57,491 nucleotides of DNA from a virus. The stretch lies in IMG/VR virus record IMGVR_UViG_3300042525_001082, positions 1-57,491 of that record; one strand, 5' to 3'. Numbering within the stretch: the first letter of the stretch is position 1; every line of letters begins with the position of its first letter. Below, in pieces: positions 47,678 through 56,783 of this stretch. The notes under the pieces are model-generated. The model saw only the letters and a list, made by a program, of their open reading frames with translations, had not been told where the DNA came from and searched no databases. Both the position numbers and the translations under genes were made by a program.

Positions 47678-48360
47678 TCAGTTAACAATGAACTACTACT
47701 AATATAATCTATTTTATTATTTTCTGTTATTGCTTTATCTAATCTTATTCTAATACTATCATAATTAGTCAAAGTGTTCACATCATTATCAAGATAACCT
47801 CTCTTATTTTCTATAGTCTGAAAATAATATTGTTTGTTGATAAAACTAAAATCTGTTAGTGTTGTATTTATATCATCTGGTGCTAATTTTTGATTATCTA
47901 AACTTGCTTTAAAATGTTGACTACTTATATAAGAAAAATTAGTCAATAATTCACTGTTACCAACTTCAAAATTATAGCTTTCTTCGGTGATTTCATTGGC
48001 ATTGATAACCGGAATCAATCGAGGTAAAATATCATCCCATGAAACTAATACATAAGATTTTAAATCAACTCTATTCTGAGATATTCCATTGGTTATTAAT
48101 GCTTTAGTCAAAGTCCAATTTGCTAATTCAAAACTATCACTTTTTTGAGTTGAATTAAAAAATTTCCAACAACCTAGAGTAGCAGGAATATCTTGCGGAT
48201 TTTCAACAACACCGGTTTTACGCCAAACATAAATTGCTTGGTCACTACCCATACCAACAAACATGAATAAACCATCTTCATCGGTACTGTCAAAGGTGAA
48301 ATTATTAGTTAGCTCCTGAGTATTTGCCACCCAGAAGGCACTTGATTTGTAATTAGGCAT
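47647..48360 (-). CDS. Probable virion protein (237 aa)
   Basis: The soluble, beta-rich product starts MPNYKSSAFWVANTQELTNN, with repeated short units that contain ELTNNF, LTDFSFINKQYYFQ and LTNYDSI. It resembles fibre-adapter proteins. It overlaps the propeller gene and follows the 898-residue gene by three bases. Confidence 0.55.
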   Translation of the reverse strand: MPNYKSSAFWVANTQELTNNFTFDSTDEDGLFMFVGMGSDQAIYVWRKTGVVENPQDIPATLGCWKFFNSTQKSDSFELANWTLTKALITNGISQNRVDLKSYVLVSWDDILPRLIPVINANEITEESYNFEVGNSELLTNFSYISSQHFKASLDNQKLAPDDINTTLTDFSFINKQYYFQTIENKRGYLDNDVNTLTNYDSIRIRLDKAITENNKIDYISSSSLLTDWGYICLLRL

Positions 48361-48363
48361 AAG

Positions 48364-51060
48364 TTAATCCCTTAATTTTAAGCGGTCTTCTCTCGTCATG
48401 CTAAACGGGTCAATATAATCACCTCGCTCTTTCTCTTTTTCTTTGTCGGTTCTAATCGCTGTAACAAAATAAACTAAACTTTTATCATTAATTCCATTTA
48501 TTTTTGGTAATTTTACAGTTGTAGACAACCGAAATTTAGTCTCAGGTAAAAAATTAAAAACTTTTTCATCATCAGAAATATAAGGGAATTTTTGCCTTTT
48601 ACTAATATTAGCATTAACATTGTCATCCCTTAAATATACCAGATCATAAAACCCGTAATATTTTTTAGTTGGGTAATCAAAAGATTTCGGATAATTGTCT
48701 ACAACGCCTTTGAGAATTTCGGGAGTTATCCATGCGGGGTTTGTTATCGTTCCAGTATATCCAGGGTAAAATCCATAGACAACACCCATTCCGGTACTTC
48801 CGTAGGTCTTGATGGTGTGCGATGCGTCGCTGTTGGTAGTTTCAGTCTTCGCTATCTTAAACTGTGCCCTTGCCGTTCCGTTTTTTAGGGAGTTGAGGAA
48901 TACACGGCTACCAATCATCTCACCTACTCTAACGGTATCTTGAACGGGAAATGACGAACCTAGATCGAAATTGTCAATAGCGGAGTCTTCGCCTGTTTTT
49001 ATTTTTGAGGCGAGATACAAGTCATCATTTGAATAATTTATATTATTGTAGTACCTAATAACATCATCGGTGACTAACCCAGTTCCCAGTGTGTAGCCTT
49101 CACCTTTGTAATAAACGCCAAAAGGAAACCCATAGATAAATTTAATATTATCTGGCTTATAAGAATTTGCTCCTACATAAAACTTGCTAAACCTTTGAGC
49201 AGAAAAGACTGAATTAAAATCGCTGTCCTTTTTCGGCATCGGTACTTCGCGGCTGATAACATAACCCGATACACCCCCCATTGATGTACTCAACCCTTGA
49301 GAATTTAATTTATAAGCAGATTGGCTATAGCTACTCCCATCTCTGCACAGGTTATCTGATGTTGGGAAAAAGAAATAAGGATTCAAAAAACCATCATAAT
49401 CTAGTTCTTTTATCCATTCTGGTAAGCCTGTTATAACACCATCTCTAATTGGGTAATATCTAACACTTGGAGAGTTACCATTAACTTCAATAACAGTTAA
49501 TCTTCTAAATTGAAAACAACAATAATTGTTTTTGCAATTCCTTTTTATAGCTAAATCAGATCCAATAGTTTCAAGTTTTATCTGCTGTTCAGCACCTTCT
49601 AGTAATAAAAAAACATGGTGATTCATTGCTAACGAATAGGCTTTAGTATTGGAATACAGATTTAACGAATTTGGGACTAAAGGTTCTAGCATTTCGCCAA
49701 CGGGCTTGGTTTTATCAAAATTAAACTTTTCTCTATTCGTGAGTAGAATTTCGGACATTTTACCAGGGAATAGACCCCAATTAGAGCCAATATTTTCCGA
49801 CCAAGTGAAGTCATCTAAAATCACATCCAAAGGGTGTATCCAATCATTGGGAATAGCGTCATCATCTTTTGTTTCAGGGTCGTTGTCTGGCAGACTTCCT
49901 ATTAAGTTAATCGGGAAAGTACATAAAAACTCACTAGCCGTTGTCTCATATATTTTAGTGTTATTAAAATATATCTCCGCCATGTATTTTGAATTTGGTG
50001 CATCAATAATATCTGATTTTTTCTTAGGTAATTTTTCTCCAGCTTGACTGTGGGACGGTTGACCACCGCCACCGCCACCGCCACCGCCACCACCATTATT
50101 GTAGTAAATATCAAAAGGTAAAAAACCGGGGTTGGGAGACACTGCAATTTTCTTTATGACAGCACTAATGCCGCCTTGTGCAACTGGCGGATCGTCAGGG
50201 AAAACAGTCCATTTGCCTTCAAAATATTGTACATGTCCAAATTTTCTACCTTTTCCTGCCCATATACCAGCATCAGGTGAACTATGAATAGCTGTCATTA
50301 TATTATAGCCACCACCACCCTCTACAGGTGTAAAAGAGGTGTCAAAACCAAATAAATACATCCCCCCTGATATTGTAGGTTTATATCTAATATTAGAAGC
50401 CCGACTTTCTGCATCCTTAAAACCCTCTATCCCAGAACCTACCTCAAAAAACAGAATCTTATCGTAAATACAGGTAAATCCACCGGGTTCTGTTGGGGGG
50501 CCAGAAACAAGCCAAACATATTGGTGGGCGTTAAATGGAGCATATTGACCATCAAAAGTTGCTGTGATTGTAGCTGTGACACTAACAGTATATTTCCCGA
50601 TATAGGTAGGAACTAAAACGATATCTTTAGTGCTTATAGGATTACCGCCAGCACCACCGACATCGTATCCACCACTGCCGTTAGGTGAAACCGTAGCGGG
50701 ACTGTAGCCACTGCCGGGAGAGGGGGACTCTGGGCGTTTAAGTATTAGTCTAATATCCCTTTCTGTGGGGTTGTGTAATATTATTTTACCCGCGCTGATT
50801 TTTTCAGCTGACCCAATTGCTGCGGTCGGGAGACTGCTAGATTTTCTATAATCCTCAAATTGCCAAGCACTAGCACAGGGATATCGAATCATCGCAGAAA
50901 AATCATAAAGCCAAGATTGCCCAGTCTTAAAGACCACGGGAGATGGTTTTCTAACAAACTTAACCCAAAAAACATTAGCTTTTACTGGGATTGTTGTAAT
51001 TGCGTCTCCTATCGTATCGTGCCTGTGATTTCCTTGGCTTGTTTTCTTGTTTTTGCTCAT
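48364..51060 (-). CDS. Large virion protein (898 aa) with poly-Gly segment
   Basis: I chose the ATG at 51060 (MSKNKKTSQGNHRHDTIGD), which overlaps the previous stop (ATGA). The protein is soluble, aromatic and Gly-rich with a run of nine or more Gly near residue 325, a flexible hinge as in tail proteins. No enzymatic motif is seen. It heads the part of this block that leads to the propellers. Confidence 0.6.
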   Translation of the reverse strand: MSKNKKTSQGNHRHDTIGDAITTIPVKANVFWVKFVRKPSPVVFKTGQSWLYDFSAMIRYPCASAWQFEDYRKSSSLPTAAIGSAEKISAGKIILHNPTERDIRLILKRPESPSPGSGYSPATVSPNGSGGYDVGGAGGNPISTKDIVLVPTYIGKYTVSVTATITATFDGQYAPFNAHQYVWLVSGPPTEPGGFTCIYDKILFFEVGSGIEGFKDAESRASNIRYKPTISGGMYLFGFDTSFTPVEGGGGYNIMTAIHSSPDAGIWAGKGRKFGHVQYFEGKWTVFPDDPPVAQGGISAVIKKIAVSPNPGFLPFDIYYNNGGGGGGGGGGGQPSHSQAGEKLPKKKSDIIDAPNSKYMAEIYFNNTKIYETTASEFLCTFPINLIGSLPDNDPETKDDDAIPNDWIHPLDVILDDFTWSENIGSNWGLFPGKMSEILLTNREKFNFDKTKPVGEMLEPLVPNSLNLYSNTKAYSLAMNHHVFLLLEGAEQQIKLETIGSDLAIKRNCKNNYCCFQFRRLTVIEVNGNSPSVRYYPIRDGVITGLPEWIKELDYDGFLNPYFFFPTSDNLCRDGSSYSQSAYKLNSQGLSTSMGGVSGYVISREVPMPKKDSDFNSVFSAQRFSKFYVGANSYKPDNIKFIYGFPFGVYYKGEGYTLGTGLVTDDVIRYYNNINYSNDDLYLASKIKTGEDSAIDNFDLGSSFPVQDTVRVGEMIGSRVFLNSLKNGTARAQFKIAKTETTNSDASHTIKTYGSTGMGVVYGFYPGYTGTITNPAWITPEILKGVVDNYPKSFDYPTKKYYGFYDLVYLRDDNVNANISKRQKFPYISDDEKVFNFLPETKFRLSTTVKLPKINGINDKSLVYFVTAIRTDKEKEKERGDYIDPFSMTREDRLKLRD

Positions 51061-51980
51061 ATAATTATAGTCTCCCAAGTTAATTCTGTCTTGATTCTTA
51101 TTTCGCTAATCTCAAGGATACTACCATTTAACACTTGATCGGGAATAGTATCAGATTCAGAAGAACTAATAATACAATAGTCTTTTTCTAGTGGGGCTGC
51201 ATAGCAAACAAGAGCGTCGCTATAATCAGGTTCGGAAGCTCTAAATAAGAATAAGCAATCATAAATTATATTACCTTTATTGGACTCAATCAATACGGGT
51301 GTCGTAGCGTAATCCGTCACCACACCAGGTCTTTCCGGTACAGTCCCCAATGACAATACAGGAACAAGAGGGCAGAAGGTTGCCCCATCTTTTGTGTTAT
51401 CAAATTGATTTAAACATTTTTCTATAAAATCTTGAGATGAATTATATAAACATACATTAGTCTCGTTATCGTGTTTAACTATATCAACATCCTTAGCAAC
51501 ACCTAAGTAGTAACTATTAGATGTATTTAAAAAGTTGCTGTGAATTGTTGTTGCGTTTTCAAAAAATGGAACTAAAAGTAAATTGCTATCTGTTTTGACG
51601 TAATTTCCCCCGATTATTGGGACTGTTTCATGGCTAACATAGATTGTTTTAACAGAAGACAGTTTACCTCTATCAAAACTAATCTTCTCTGGTAGACTGA
51701 CAGAGAACAGAACCGACGACTCGTTATAAGAGTATCTAATATCGTCAGAAGAAAATTTAAAAGATTTCTTATTTCTTTCCTGAATATCAGCAATAGTTCC
51801 AATATACAAATATGGATTAGAGCCGGTATAATTACCTTCGTCGTAGCGACTGATCCAGACATAATAATCACCTGTCATTTCCCAGATATATTTTGCCTGT
51901 TCCTTTAAAAATTCAACTGTAGGGAAAAAGGTTATTACCTCCCCCGTACCAAAAACCTCTGGTGGCAAACTCTCCGTCAT
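51057..51980 (-). CDS. Probable virion protein (307 aa)
   Basis: A soluble, beta-rich product of unknown fold begins MTESLPPEVFGTGEVITFFP. It is coupled to the 898-residue gene by an ATGA overlap and lies behind the GH10-like gene by five bases. Confidence 0.55.
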   Translation of the reverse strand: MTESLPPEVFGTGEVITFFPTVEFLKEQAKYIWEMTGDYYVWISRYDEGNYTGSNPYLYIGTIADIQERNKKSFKFSSDDIRYSYNESSVLFSVSLPEKISFDRGKLSSVKTIYVSHETVPIIGGNYVKTDSNLLLVPFFENATTIHSNFLNTSNSYYLGVAKDVDIVKHDNETNVCLYNSSQDFIEKCLNQFDNTKDGATFCPLVPVLSLGTVPERPGVVTDYATTPVLIESNKGNIIYDCLFLFRASEPDYSDALVCYAAPLEKDYCIISSSESDTIPDQVLNGSILEISEIRIKTELTWETIII

Positions 51981-51985
51981 GGCAT

Positions 51986-52732
51986 TTATCTATTAGTATA
52001 TAAATTTAACTTCTCAAAAGTAGGCATCCGCCGACCAACCTCCGCATCCTCAGAACATAACCACCAACTACAAAATGATTTAACTTGGTGGCTATTAGCA
52101 ATTCCCTCCAATTCCCCCCATAAATAATCACAGGCGAATTTATCAACATCGTTTTTATACCATAAACTCGCCTCGATAAAATGCACGGGAACATCAAACA
52201 TCTCAATAATTTTAGGTAATCTGGTTAGGATCACCGGAGCATTGTAGGTTTTCAAATGAGTTTGAATCCCTACCTCTACCGGAAAATCCTTAGCTAATTC
52301 GTGGCAGATGTTGGCGATCGCATCCCATTTATTGAATAGGTGGGGTTTGAAATCTCCCAAAATTAATCGGGCTTTGGGGTTGGCAATATGCGCGGCTTCA
52401 CAATATCGCTTTAAGTCATCGAGCTTGTAATTAGGATATGGAACCCCAATGTCATCGGTGAACTCATTTGTTAATACCCATTCATTAATCTTAGGGAATT
52501 TTGCAACTCGTTTTTTAATCCATTGTTCTATCGTTTCACAACCGGAAAATGGACAGGGCTTATGATGTTTATGCCCATAAAGGAATTGCGCTCGGATAAT
52601 TTTATCTGGGAAGTCCAGAGGGTTTTTAGTCCCGTTCCGGTCAACAAATAACTGCCAATGGTAGCCAATCACAACCCCGTCAAATAGCGTTAAGTCCAAA
52701 GGTTGTGAACTTCCACAGGTAAATTGAATCAT
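51986..52732 (-). CDS. GH10-like glycoside hydrolase, probable surface-sugar depolymerase (248 aa)
   Basis: I chose the ATG at 52732 (MIQFTCGSSQPLDL), which overlaps the previous stop. The pattern RAQFLYGHKHHKPC, EWVLTNEF (Glu90), VGIQTHL, VHFIEASLW (Glu187) and FCSWWLCSED follows the strand order of family 10 glycosidases, with the two catalytic glutamates in the expected places. It would cut a polysaccharide on the host surface during adsorption. Confidence 0.7.
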   Translation of the reverse strand: MIQFTCGSSQPLDLTLFDGVVIGYHWQLFVDRNGTKNPLDFPDKIIRAQFLYGHKHHKPCPFSGCETIEQWIKKRVAKFPKINEWVLTNEFTDDIGVPYPNYKLDDLKRYCEAAHIANPKARLILGDFKPHLFNKWDAIANICHELAKDFPVEVGIQTHLKTYNAPVILTRLPKIIEMFDVPVHFIEASLWYKNDVDKFACDYLWGELEGIANSHQVKSFCSWWLCSEDAEVGRRMPTFEKLNLYTNR

Positions 52733-53214
52733 TAAGTAGCTCCCTCTCCTGCTACCCACCCCCCGTTAAAGGGACGATATAAAATCCCTGTCGAGGTATC
52801 TCGCCAGGTCTCTCTCGCACTATTGGGGGTCTTAGAAACACTTGCCGGGGTGTTAGTGTGTACGCGCATTCTGGCATCTGTCTCAACCCACGCCGTGCCG
52901 TTGTAGACATAGGTTAGGACTGAATCATAGTTATTGACCGCCCCATTCTCTTGATATATCCAACGGGTTCCAATCGCAGCCGCCCCCGTTGGCGTGGTAG
53001 TGGCGACAACCGTAGAATCTCTGGATATAAACCATCTACCTCCGCCCGTAGCAGTGTAGCAACTTTTACTATTTGCTGTTGAAGTCGTGTCGGTTTTAGC
53101 TAATGCTAACCAGGTTTTTTCGGCAGAAGCATAGAAGACAATTCCATCTTCTAAATCAGTAACACTTAAAGCCGTAATTACAGCAATATTCGCCTTTGAA
53201 CCCATCCAAACCAT
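52732..53214 (-). CDS. Probable virion protein (160 aa)
   Basis: The product is Thr/Ala-rich. Residues about 78-112 contain IGTRWIYQENGAVNN and VYNGTAWVE, a short adaptor module often seen in fibre or tail proteins. A second ATG at 53205 is possible. Confidence 0.55.
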   Translation of the reverse strand: MVWMGSKANIAVITALSVTDLEDGIVFYASAEKTWLALAKTDTTSTANSKSCYTATGGGRWFISRDSTVVATTTPTGAAAIGTRWIYQENGAVNNYDSVLTYVYNGTAWVETDARMRVHTNTPASVSKTPNSARETWRDTSTGILYRPFNGGWVAGEGAT

Positions 53215-53219
53215 TTGTC

Positions 53220-53582
53220 TTAAATCTCCGCTACGGTTAAATCTAAAAACACCGATACATCCCCAACACTCGCACTATTCCAATCATTTATTAATCCAGA
53301 GTTCCAATTATCAATTCCATGCAAATCCCAAACTAAATTAACAGGGGTGTCACTCGCCCAAATTTGGAGAGCTTGACCCGTAGTTAGCAAGATTTTAGTC
53401 TGCAACTGAAATGGAAAACCCTGGTCAATTTTGGCGTTAACCAGGAAGGGTTTTACTGTGAGGTAGGCATCTACTGATGTCAGGTTAGATGCTATCCCAC
53501 CGATAACCATTGTGTCCTGAGTTGGGGTGAATAGTGTTGTCGGCTGGTTTATTCGTTGCCTAATTGATTGTGCGATCGACAT
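53220..53582 (-). CDS. Probable virion protein (120 aa)
   Basis: I chose the ATG at 53582 (MSIAQSIRQRINQPTTLFTP). A basic helix is followed by beta segments. It is coupled to the next genes. Family not recognised. Confidence 0.5.
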   Translation of the reverse strand: MSIAQSIRQRINQPTTLFTPTQDTMVIGGIASNLTSVDAYLTVKPFLVNAKIDQGFPFQLQTKILLTTGQALQIWASDTPVNLVWDLHGIDNWNSGLINDWNSASVGDVSVFLDLTVAEI

Positions 53583-53778
53583 TGTCTTCTCCCCTAGCTT
53601 TTCTGATTGCCACACCCGTCAATCGGTAGATTTCTTTACTACACATTCTCACTATGTCATTAAGGATACCTTTCTTTTCGTCATCGTTTACACCCCACCC
53701 TTTAAGCTCAACAACTAATCTTTCTAGTTGTTCAATATTTAAAGGGGGATTTTTTTGATATTGTCCTCTATTTTCCAT
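53560..53778 (-). CDS. Small hypothetical protein (72 aa)
   Basis: A helical, charged product begins MENRGQYQKNPPLNIEQLER. It overlaps the next gene by 23 bases and the HU gene by 11. Confidence 0.5.
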   Translation of the reverse strand: MENRGQYQKNPPLNIEQLERLVVELKGWGVNDDEKKGILNDIVRMCSKEIYRLTGVAIRKARGEDNVDRTIN

Positions 53779-54049
53779 TCCCCACTACCTCCTTGAAGTT
53801 TTTCCCTGCCGAAAACACGGGGACAGTAACCGCAGGGATAATCATTGTTTCACCTGTTTTTGGGTTTCTTCCTTCTCTTTCTTTTCGTTCCCGTGACTGA
53901 AAAGAACCAAAACCAACCAATGTTACCTTATCTTGATTAGAAACCGCTTCCATAATCGTATCTAAAGCCGCTGTCAACACAGTGCCAGCTTGTTTTTTAG
54001 ATACGCCAGCGCGTTCTGCCACGGCATCCACTAATTCACATTTATTCAT
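53768..54049 (-). CDS. HU-family DNA-binding protein (93 aa)
   Basis: The sequence has the full HU signature: MNKCELVDAVAERAGVSKKQ at the start, VTLVGFGSFQSRERKERE and the arm GRNPKTGETMIIPA followed by PVFSAGKNFKEVV. HU bends and packs DNA; phages use it to organise their genome or help recombination. Its length is normal. Confidence 0.92.
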   Translation of the reverse strand: MNKCELVDAVAERAGVSKKQAGTVLTAALDTIMEAVSNQDKVTLVGFGSFQSRERKEREGRNPKTGETMIIPAVTVPVFSAGKNFKEVVGNGK

Positions 54050-54094
54050 TGATCCACCTTCAGCTTAGTAATTAAGTTAATAATATCACAAAAC

Positions 54095-54313
54095 CTAAAG
54101 GACATGGGAGTTTTCTGTGATTCCAATTATTTTTATTCTTTCCCGCAAAACTTCTTTATATTTTTTCATCGCACTTAATTGGCAAAGTTGCCTCTGTCTT
54201 TCCCCATTTGAGACGCGATTCAGTGCAGGGTTGGAACCGATAAAACTTGCTAGTTTTTGAATCCTAGAATCAAGTTCCTCTTGCTCTAGGTATATATCAC
54301 TCGACTTATTCAT
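54095..54313 (-). CDS. Small conserved phage-type protein (72 aa)
   Basis: A helical product (ELDSRIQKLASFIGSNPALN, then RQLCQLSAMKKYKEVLRERI) of the type commonly found near phage small genes with unknown function. The pattern resembles crossover-control or Gp5-like small helical proteins, which I can only note loosely. Confidence 0.55.
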   Translation of the reverse strand: MNKSSDIYLEQEELDSRIQKLASFIGSNPALNRVSNGERQRQLCQLSAMKKYKEVLRERIKIIGITENSHVL

Positions 54314-54591
54314 TGTAAACTAATAATTTGAACGAGACAATGGTGGGCTAGGTCAGGGATTGCCCAGACACACAGCATGAAGCAGACGTTCACCCACCAC
54401 TATTATTTTAACATTTTACTTGATTTTTGACCGATTGAGAGAGGCGGAGGATCTGGATCTCGGCGATCGCCCTGGGCAATACAAAACTTCAAACACACCC
54501 CACGCCCCTATCTTACTGATGAAGAATTAAAACAGGAATTGTTTGGAGTATTAGAGGAGAGTTGACGAGATAAACAGATAGAATCCAAATC

Positions 54592-54613
54592 AGGAGGGTA
54601 TTACAGCCCTCCT
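54592..54613 (+). terminator. Terminator hairpin
   Basis: AGGAGGG pairs with CCCTCCT across 8 bases and is followed by AAAATTTTCTT. It isolates the next promoter. Confidence 0.65.
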
Positions 54614-54634
54614 AAAATTTTCTTGAAAAAGGGG

Positions 54635-54663
54635 TTGACAGATAGAGAATAAGGGGGTAATAT
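54635..54663 (+). promoter_or_regulatory. Promoter of the 54708 gene
   Basis: TTGACA (54635-54640) and TAATAT (54658-54663) are 17 bases apart, and the gene starts 45 bases further. Confidence 0.7.
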
Positions 54664-54707
54664 GGGGGTATTGAACGAAAAACAAGAAAAACAAGGGAGT
54701 CAACAAA

Positions 54708-55034
54708 ATGTTATTACAGGATCTAGTCGGAACAGAAGATGACTTTACCGCCGAAGATATCCGCTTGGTACTGGATTGGATTGACGACTACTCGGTAGCA
54801 GGTTTCGGAATTGACGTTATTGACTGTTTCGGAATTGACGTTATTGACTGGGAAGTCGTAGGTATAGGAGATAATCGTCAAGTTGGCATTCTATTCGACA
54901 TGAAGGATAACCGCTATGGCTATTATACGGATTGGTGTCAAACCGTCCTAACTGAGTTAGATAAGACTTACCAAGAATTGTCGGACTGGGGTAGCAAATG
55001 GGATTGTTGCCCTGAAGTTTTACGGGAATCCTAA
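54708..55034 (+). CDS. Acidic hypothetical protein (108 aa)
   Basis: The N-terminal part is very acidic. Two tandem copies of a 24-bp unit code FGIDVIDC/FGIDVIDW near residues 33-47, a recent slippage. The C-terminal part has two Cys (WDCCPEV). Family not recognised. Confidence 0.5.
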   Translation: MLLQDLVGTEDDFTAEDIRLVLDWIDDYSVAGFGIDVIDCFGIDVIDWEVVGIGDNRQVGILFDMKDNRYGYYTDWCQTVLTELDKTYQELSDWGSKWDCCPEVLRES

Positions 55035-55042
55035 AGCCAAAG

Positions 55043-55076
55043 CCAAGCGGCTTGCTCTTTGAGATAAGCCGCTTGG
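55043..55076 (+). terminator. Terminator after the acidic gene
   Basis: CCAAGCGGCTT (55043-55053) pairs perfectly with AAGCCGCTTGG (55066-55076). Confidence 0.75.
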
Positions 55077-55110
55077 TAAAATACTCACCCACGTCGGTTC
55101 AATTAATTTA

Positions 55111-55512
55111 ATGGACAAGCAACAGTGTGCCTATTGCGGGAAACCCCTGCGGAGCCATAATAAGACGGGGTATTGCTACAAGCACAGGGAGCTTTCCCCT
55201 GAACGCAAGACTAGAGTAACTTACAAACAACGGAAACAAGGAAAAAAAATGACCACAACAACTAAAAGCCTGGAAGATTTTGCCTCTGATTACTTACAAT
55301 CCAATGGGTTTGAGAAAAACCCAACGGGAGGGTACACATTGGAAAACAGGGAAATAAACCTTAGTCAACATCACCTAGCCGGATACCTGGTTCTTTTTGT
55401 TTACAACTTAGACGACGAAGGGAATCCAATAACAGTTGGAGGCGGTGGGGTGATCCTCCAGTCAGAGCAAACTATCCGTAATTTTATCAGCATAATTGCA
55501 AACCTGGAATAA
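55111..55512 (+). CDS. Zinc-finger protein with C-terminal domain (133 aa)
   Basis: The N-terminus (CAYCGKPLRSHNKTGYCYKH) is the same small zinc-binding motif as in the 10520 gene, here followed by a basic linker and a soluble domain (FASDYLQSNGFEKN, then VLFVYNLDD). It suggests the small protein can occur alone or fused. An ATG at residue 47 (MTTTTKSLEDFASDY) could start the second domain alone. Confidence 0.6.
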   Translation: MDKQQCAYCGKPLRSHNKTGYCYKHRELSPERKTRVTYKQRKQGKKMTTTTKSLEDFASDYLQSNGFEKNPTGGYTLENREINLSQHHLAGYLVLFVYNLDDEGNPITVGGGGVILQSEQTIRNFISIIANLE

Positions 55513-55594
55513 TGAACAAAACAATTATTTACCTGTTATTTACCTGTCCGAAGACACGGCTCAATTAGAGCCAAATTCTTGACCATAATCGCAT

Positions 55595-55625
55595 AAAAGA
55601 ACCAGATAATTACCTGGTTCTTTTT
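55595..55625 (+). terminator. Terminator after the zinc-finger gene
   Basis: AAAAGAACCAG pairs with CTGGTTCTTTTT, a strong stem with a T run. Confidence 0.8.
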
Positions 55626-55657
55626 GTTTATGGGATTTGTCTGTTCAACCATCAGCA

Positions 55658-55873
55658 TTAAAAGCAATGCGGCTTCATTGCTCTTAATAAATTTGTCCGT
55701 ATCATATCATTTTGGGTTACTTGCAGGATAAAATCTCGCATCTCATCAAACCCTTCCCGTATTCTCCCTGAATCTATTGCGAATTGGATTTTCATATCGA
55801 CTTCGGCCTTGATTGAGGCTAACTGAAATTGCTGTTCTAAAGACAATGCTCCGGGTTCTTGCTTTGCTTGCAT
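55658..55873 (-). CDS. nblA: NblA-like phycobilisome degradation protein (71 aa)
   Basis: NblA binds phycobilisomes and delivers them to Clp protease. Here the pattern LSLEQQF, a following helix (QLASIKAEV), then RDFILQVTQNDMIRTNLLR, matches the NblA family (LSLEQQF, a linker, then an alpha-helix with Leu/Gln/Met spacing). The length is slightly above the usual 55-65. Cyanophages of Microcystis and Planktothrix are known to carry nblA, so it probably remodels the host antenna during infection. Confidence 0.72.
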   Translation of the reverse strand: MQAKQEPGALSLEQQFQLASIKAEVDMKIQFAIDSGRIREGFDEMRDFILQVTQNDMIRTNLLRAMKPHCF

Positions 55874-56231
55874 GGTTTATCCCTTTCAATAGATAGTGAA
55901 TTTACCCTATCTTATCCTGTGGATCGCTAAGAGAAAGATGCTATTGATACATTTAGGTGTTGCCCTAACGAATACCGTGTAACACGCTAACCTTTGTCGG
56001 GAGGGTAGGGGGGTCTTTTGGGGATTATGTGTTATAGTGAATATGGCTTAGGCTAGAACTGCTCTCGCACCACACGCAGTTTAGTTCAGTCCTTGGCTCC
56101 TTAACTCTTTGTTTTTCGATTTATTGTCCCAGGAGAAATCTTGGGACACTTTTTTGTTTATAGGGGTTGAGTTTTCCCTGGTGTTTGAGTTATAGTTAAA
56201 GCAGGAAACAAGGAGTAAAAAGCAAGGACAC
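55874..56231. other. Noncoding stretch with a possible small RNA
   Basis: No gene is seen. TACCGTGTAACAC occurs at 55973-55985 and again at 57100-57112. A perfect TGTCCCA/TGGGACA hairpin (56125-56148) followed by CTTTTTTG is a good terminator. Between them an RNA of about 100 nt (about 56040-56155) with an AACTG/CAGTT stem could be made from TATAGT near 56033, but the -35 is poor. Confidence 0.4.
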
Positions 56232-56396
56232 ATGAATTGTTTAGACTGGATTAATTGGCGGAGCAATGGCTTCCGCGACTACACCGTTAATTTCCGGCTA
56301 TGGCGTAACATTATCAGTCGCACTCGCCCCTGTGATTACCAGATCATTGCTTTCTGGTATTGGTTGAATTATCCTAGCTCAGATGGGGGCGGTTAA
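56232..56396 (+). CDS. Small hypothetical protein (54 aa)
   Basis: AAGGACAC precedes the ATG. The product is Trp-rich and basic (MNCLDWINWRSNGFRDYTVN) and ends GGG. It stops one base before the ATG of the next gene, so the two are coupled. Confidence 0.5.
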   Translation: MNCLDWINWRSNGFRDYTVNFRLWRNIISRTRPCDYQIIAFWYWLNYPSSDGGG

Positions 56397-56397
56397 A

Positions 56398-56727
56398 ATG
56401 CAGAAATCACTATCATGGCGTGATCATGCGATTAATCGAATATCAAACGCCCTCCTTGAATATGAAGCACAATGCGCTTGCTTAGGGGAAGAAATCAACC
56501 CTAAAGACGCACGGAAGTGGGTAAACGACCGCTACCCCTTCGGAATTAGGGAACATTCCCCCTACAAGATATGGCTTGAGGAACTGCGATTAATTGAGAA
56601 ATTCGTGGGATTTGGTTTTCCTTTTAGAAATTACCCTCACTGGCGAAATTGTGTAAACTCTAGGGGGGAGTCGTGGAACAATCCCAAAAGTAAAACGGTT
56701 AGTGAAGGTCAATTAAGTTTGTTTTAG
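56398..56727 (+). CDS. Hypothetical protein ending in a sliding-clamp binding motif (109 aa)
   Basis: I chose ATG 56398 (MQKSLSWRDHAINRISNALL); an in-frame ATG at 56383 lies within the previous gene. The product is helical and basic and ends EGQLSLF, a canonical QLxLF clamp-binding peptide at the free C-terminus. With a DnaN-like clamp coded at 18750 it probably joins the clamp. The bases coding the tail are copied twice more after the stop. Confidence 0.55.
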   Translation: MQKSLSWRDHAINRISNALLEYEAQCACLGEEINPKDARKWVNDRYPFGIREHSPYKIWLEELRLIEKFVGFGFPFRNYPHWRNCVNSRGESWNNPKSKTVSEGQLSLF

Positions 56728-56759
56728 CTAAGTTTGTTTTAGCTAAGTTTGTTTTAGCA
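56715..56759 (+). repeat. Three tandem copies of a 15-bp gene end
   Basis: Copies at 56715-56729, 56730-56744 and 56745-56759 are identical except for the last base. The first codes the end of the preceding protein (LSLF and stop). Confidence 0.9.
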
Positions 56760-56783
56760 ATCACCAAGGGAGACAAGTCAAAA

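Larger units (their letters stand above)
54314..54707. other. Noncoding stretch with hairpins and a promoter
   Basis: No credible gene starts here. A GGTGGG...CCCACC pair lies near 54341-54402. A short frame ending about 54564 has no good start and may be a gene remnant. A terminator (54592-54613) and a promoter (54635-54663) close the region. Confidence 0.4.

Noticed and set aside
56081-56266. A 61-residue minus-strand frame
   Set aside because: It covers the terminator at 56125-56148 and opposes the better supported small plus-strand gene.
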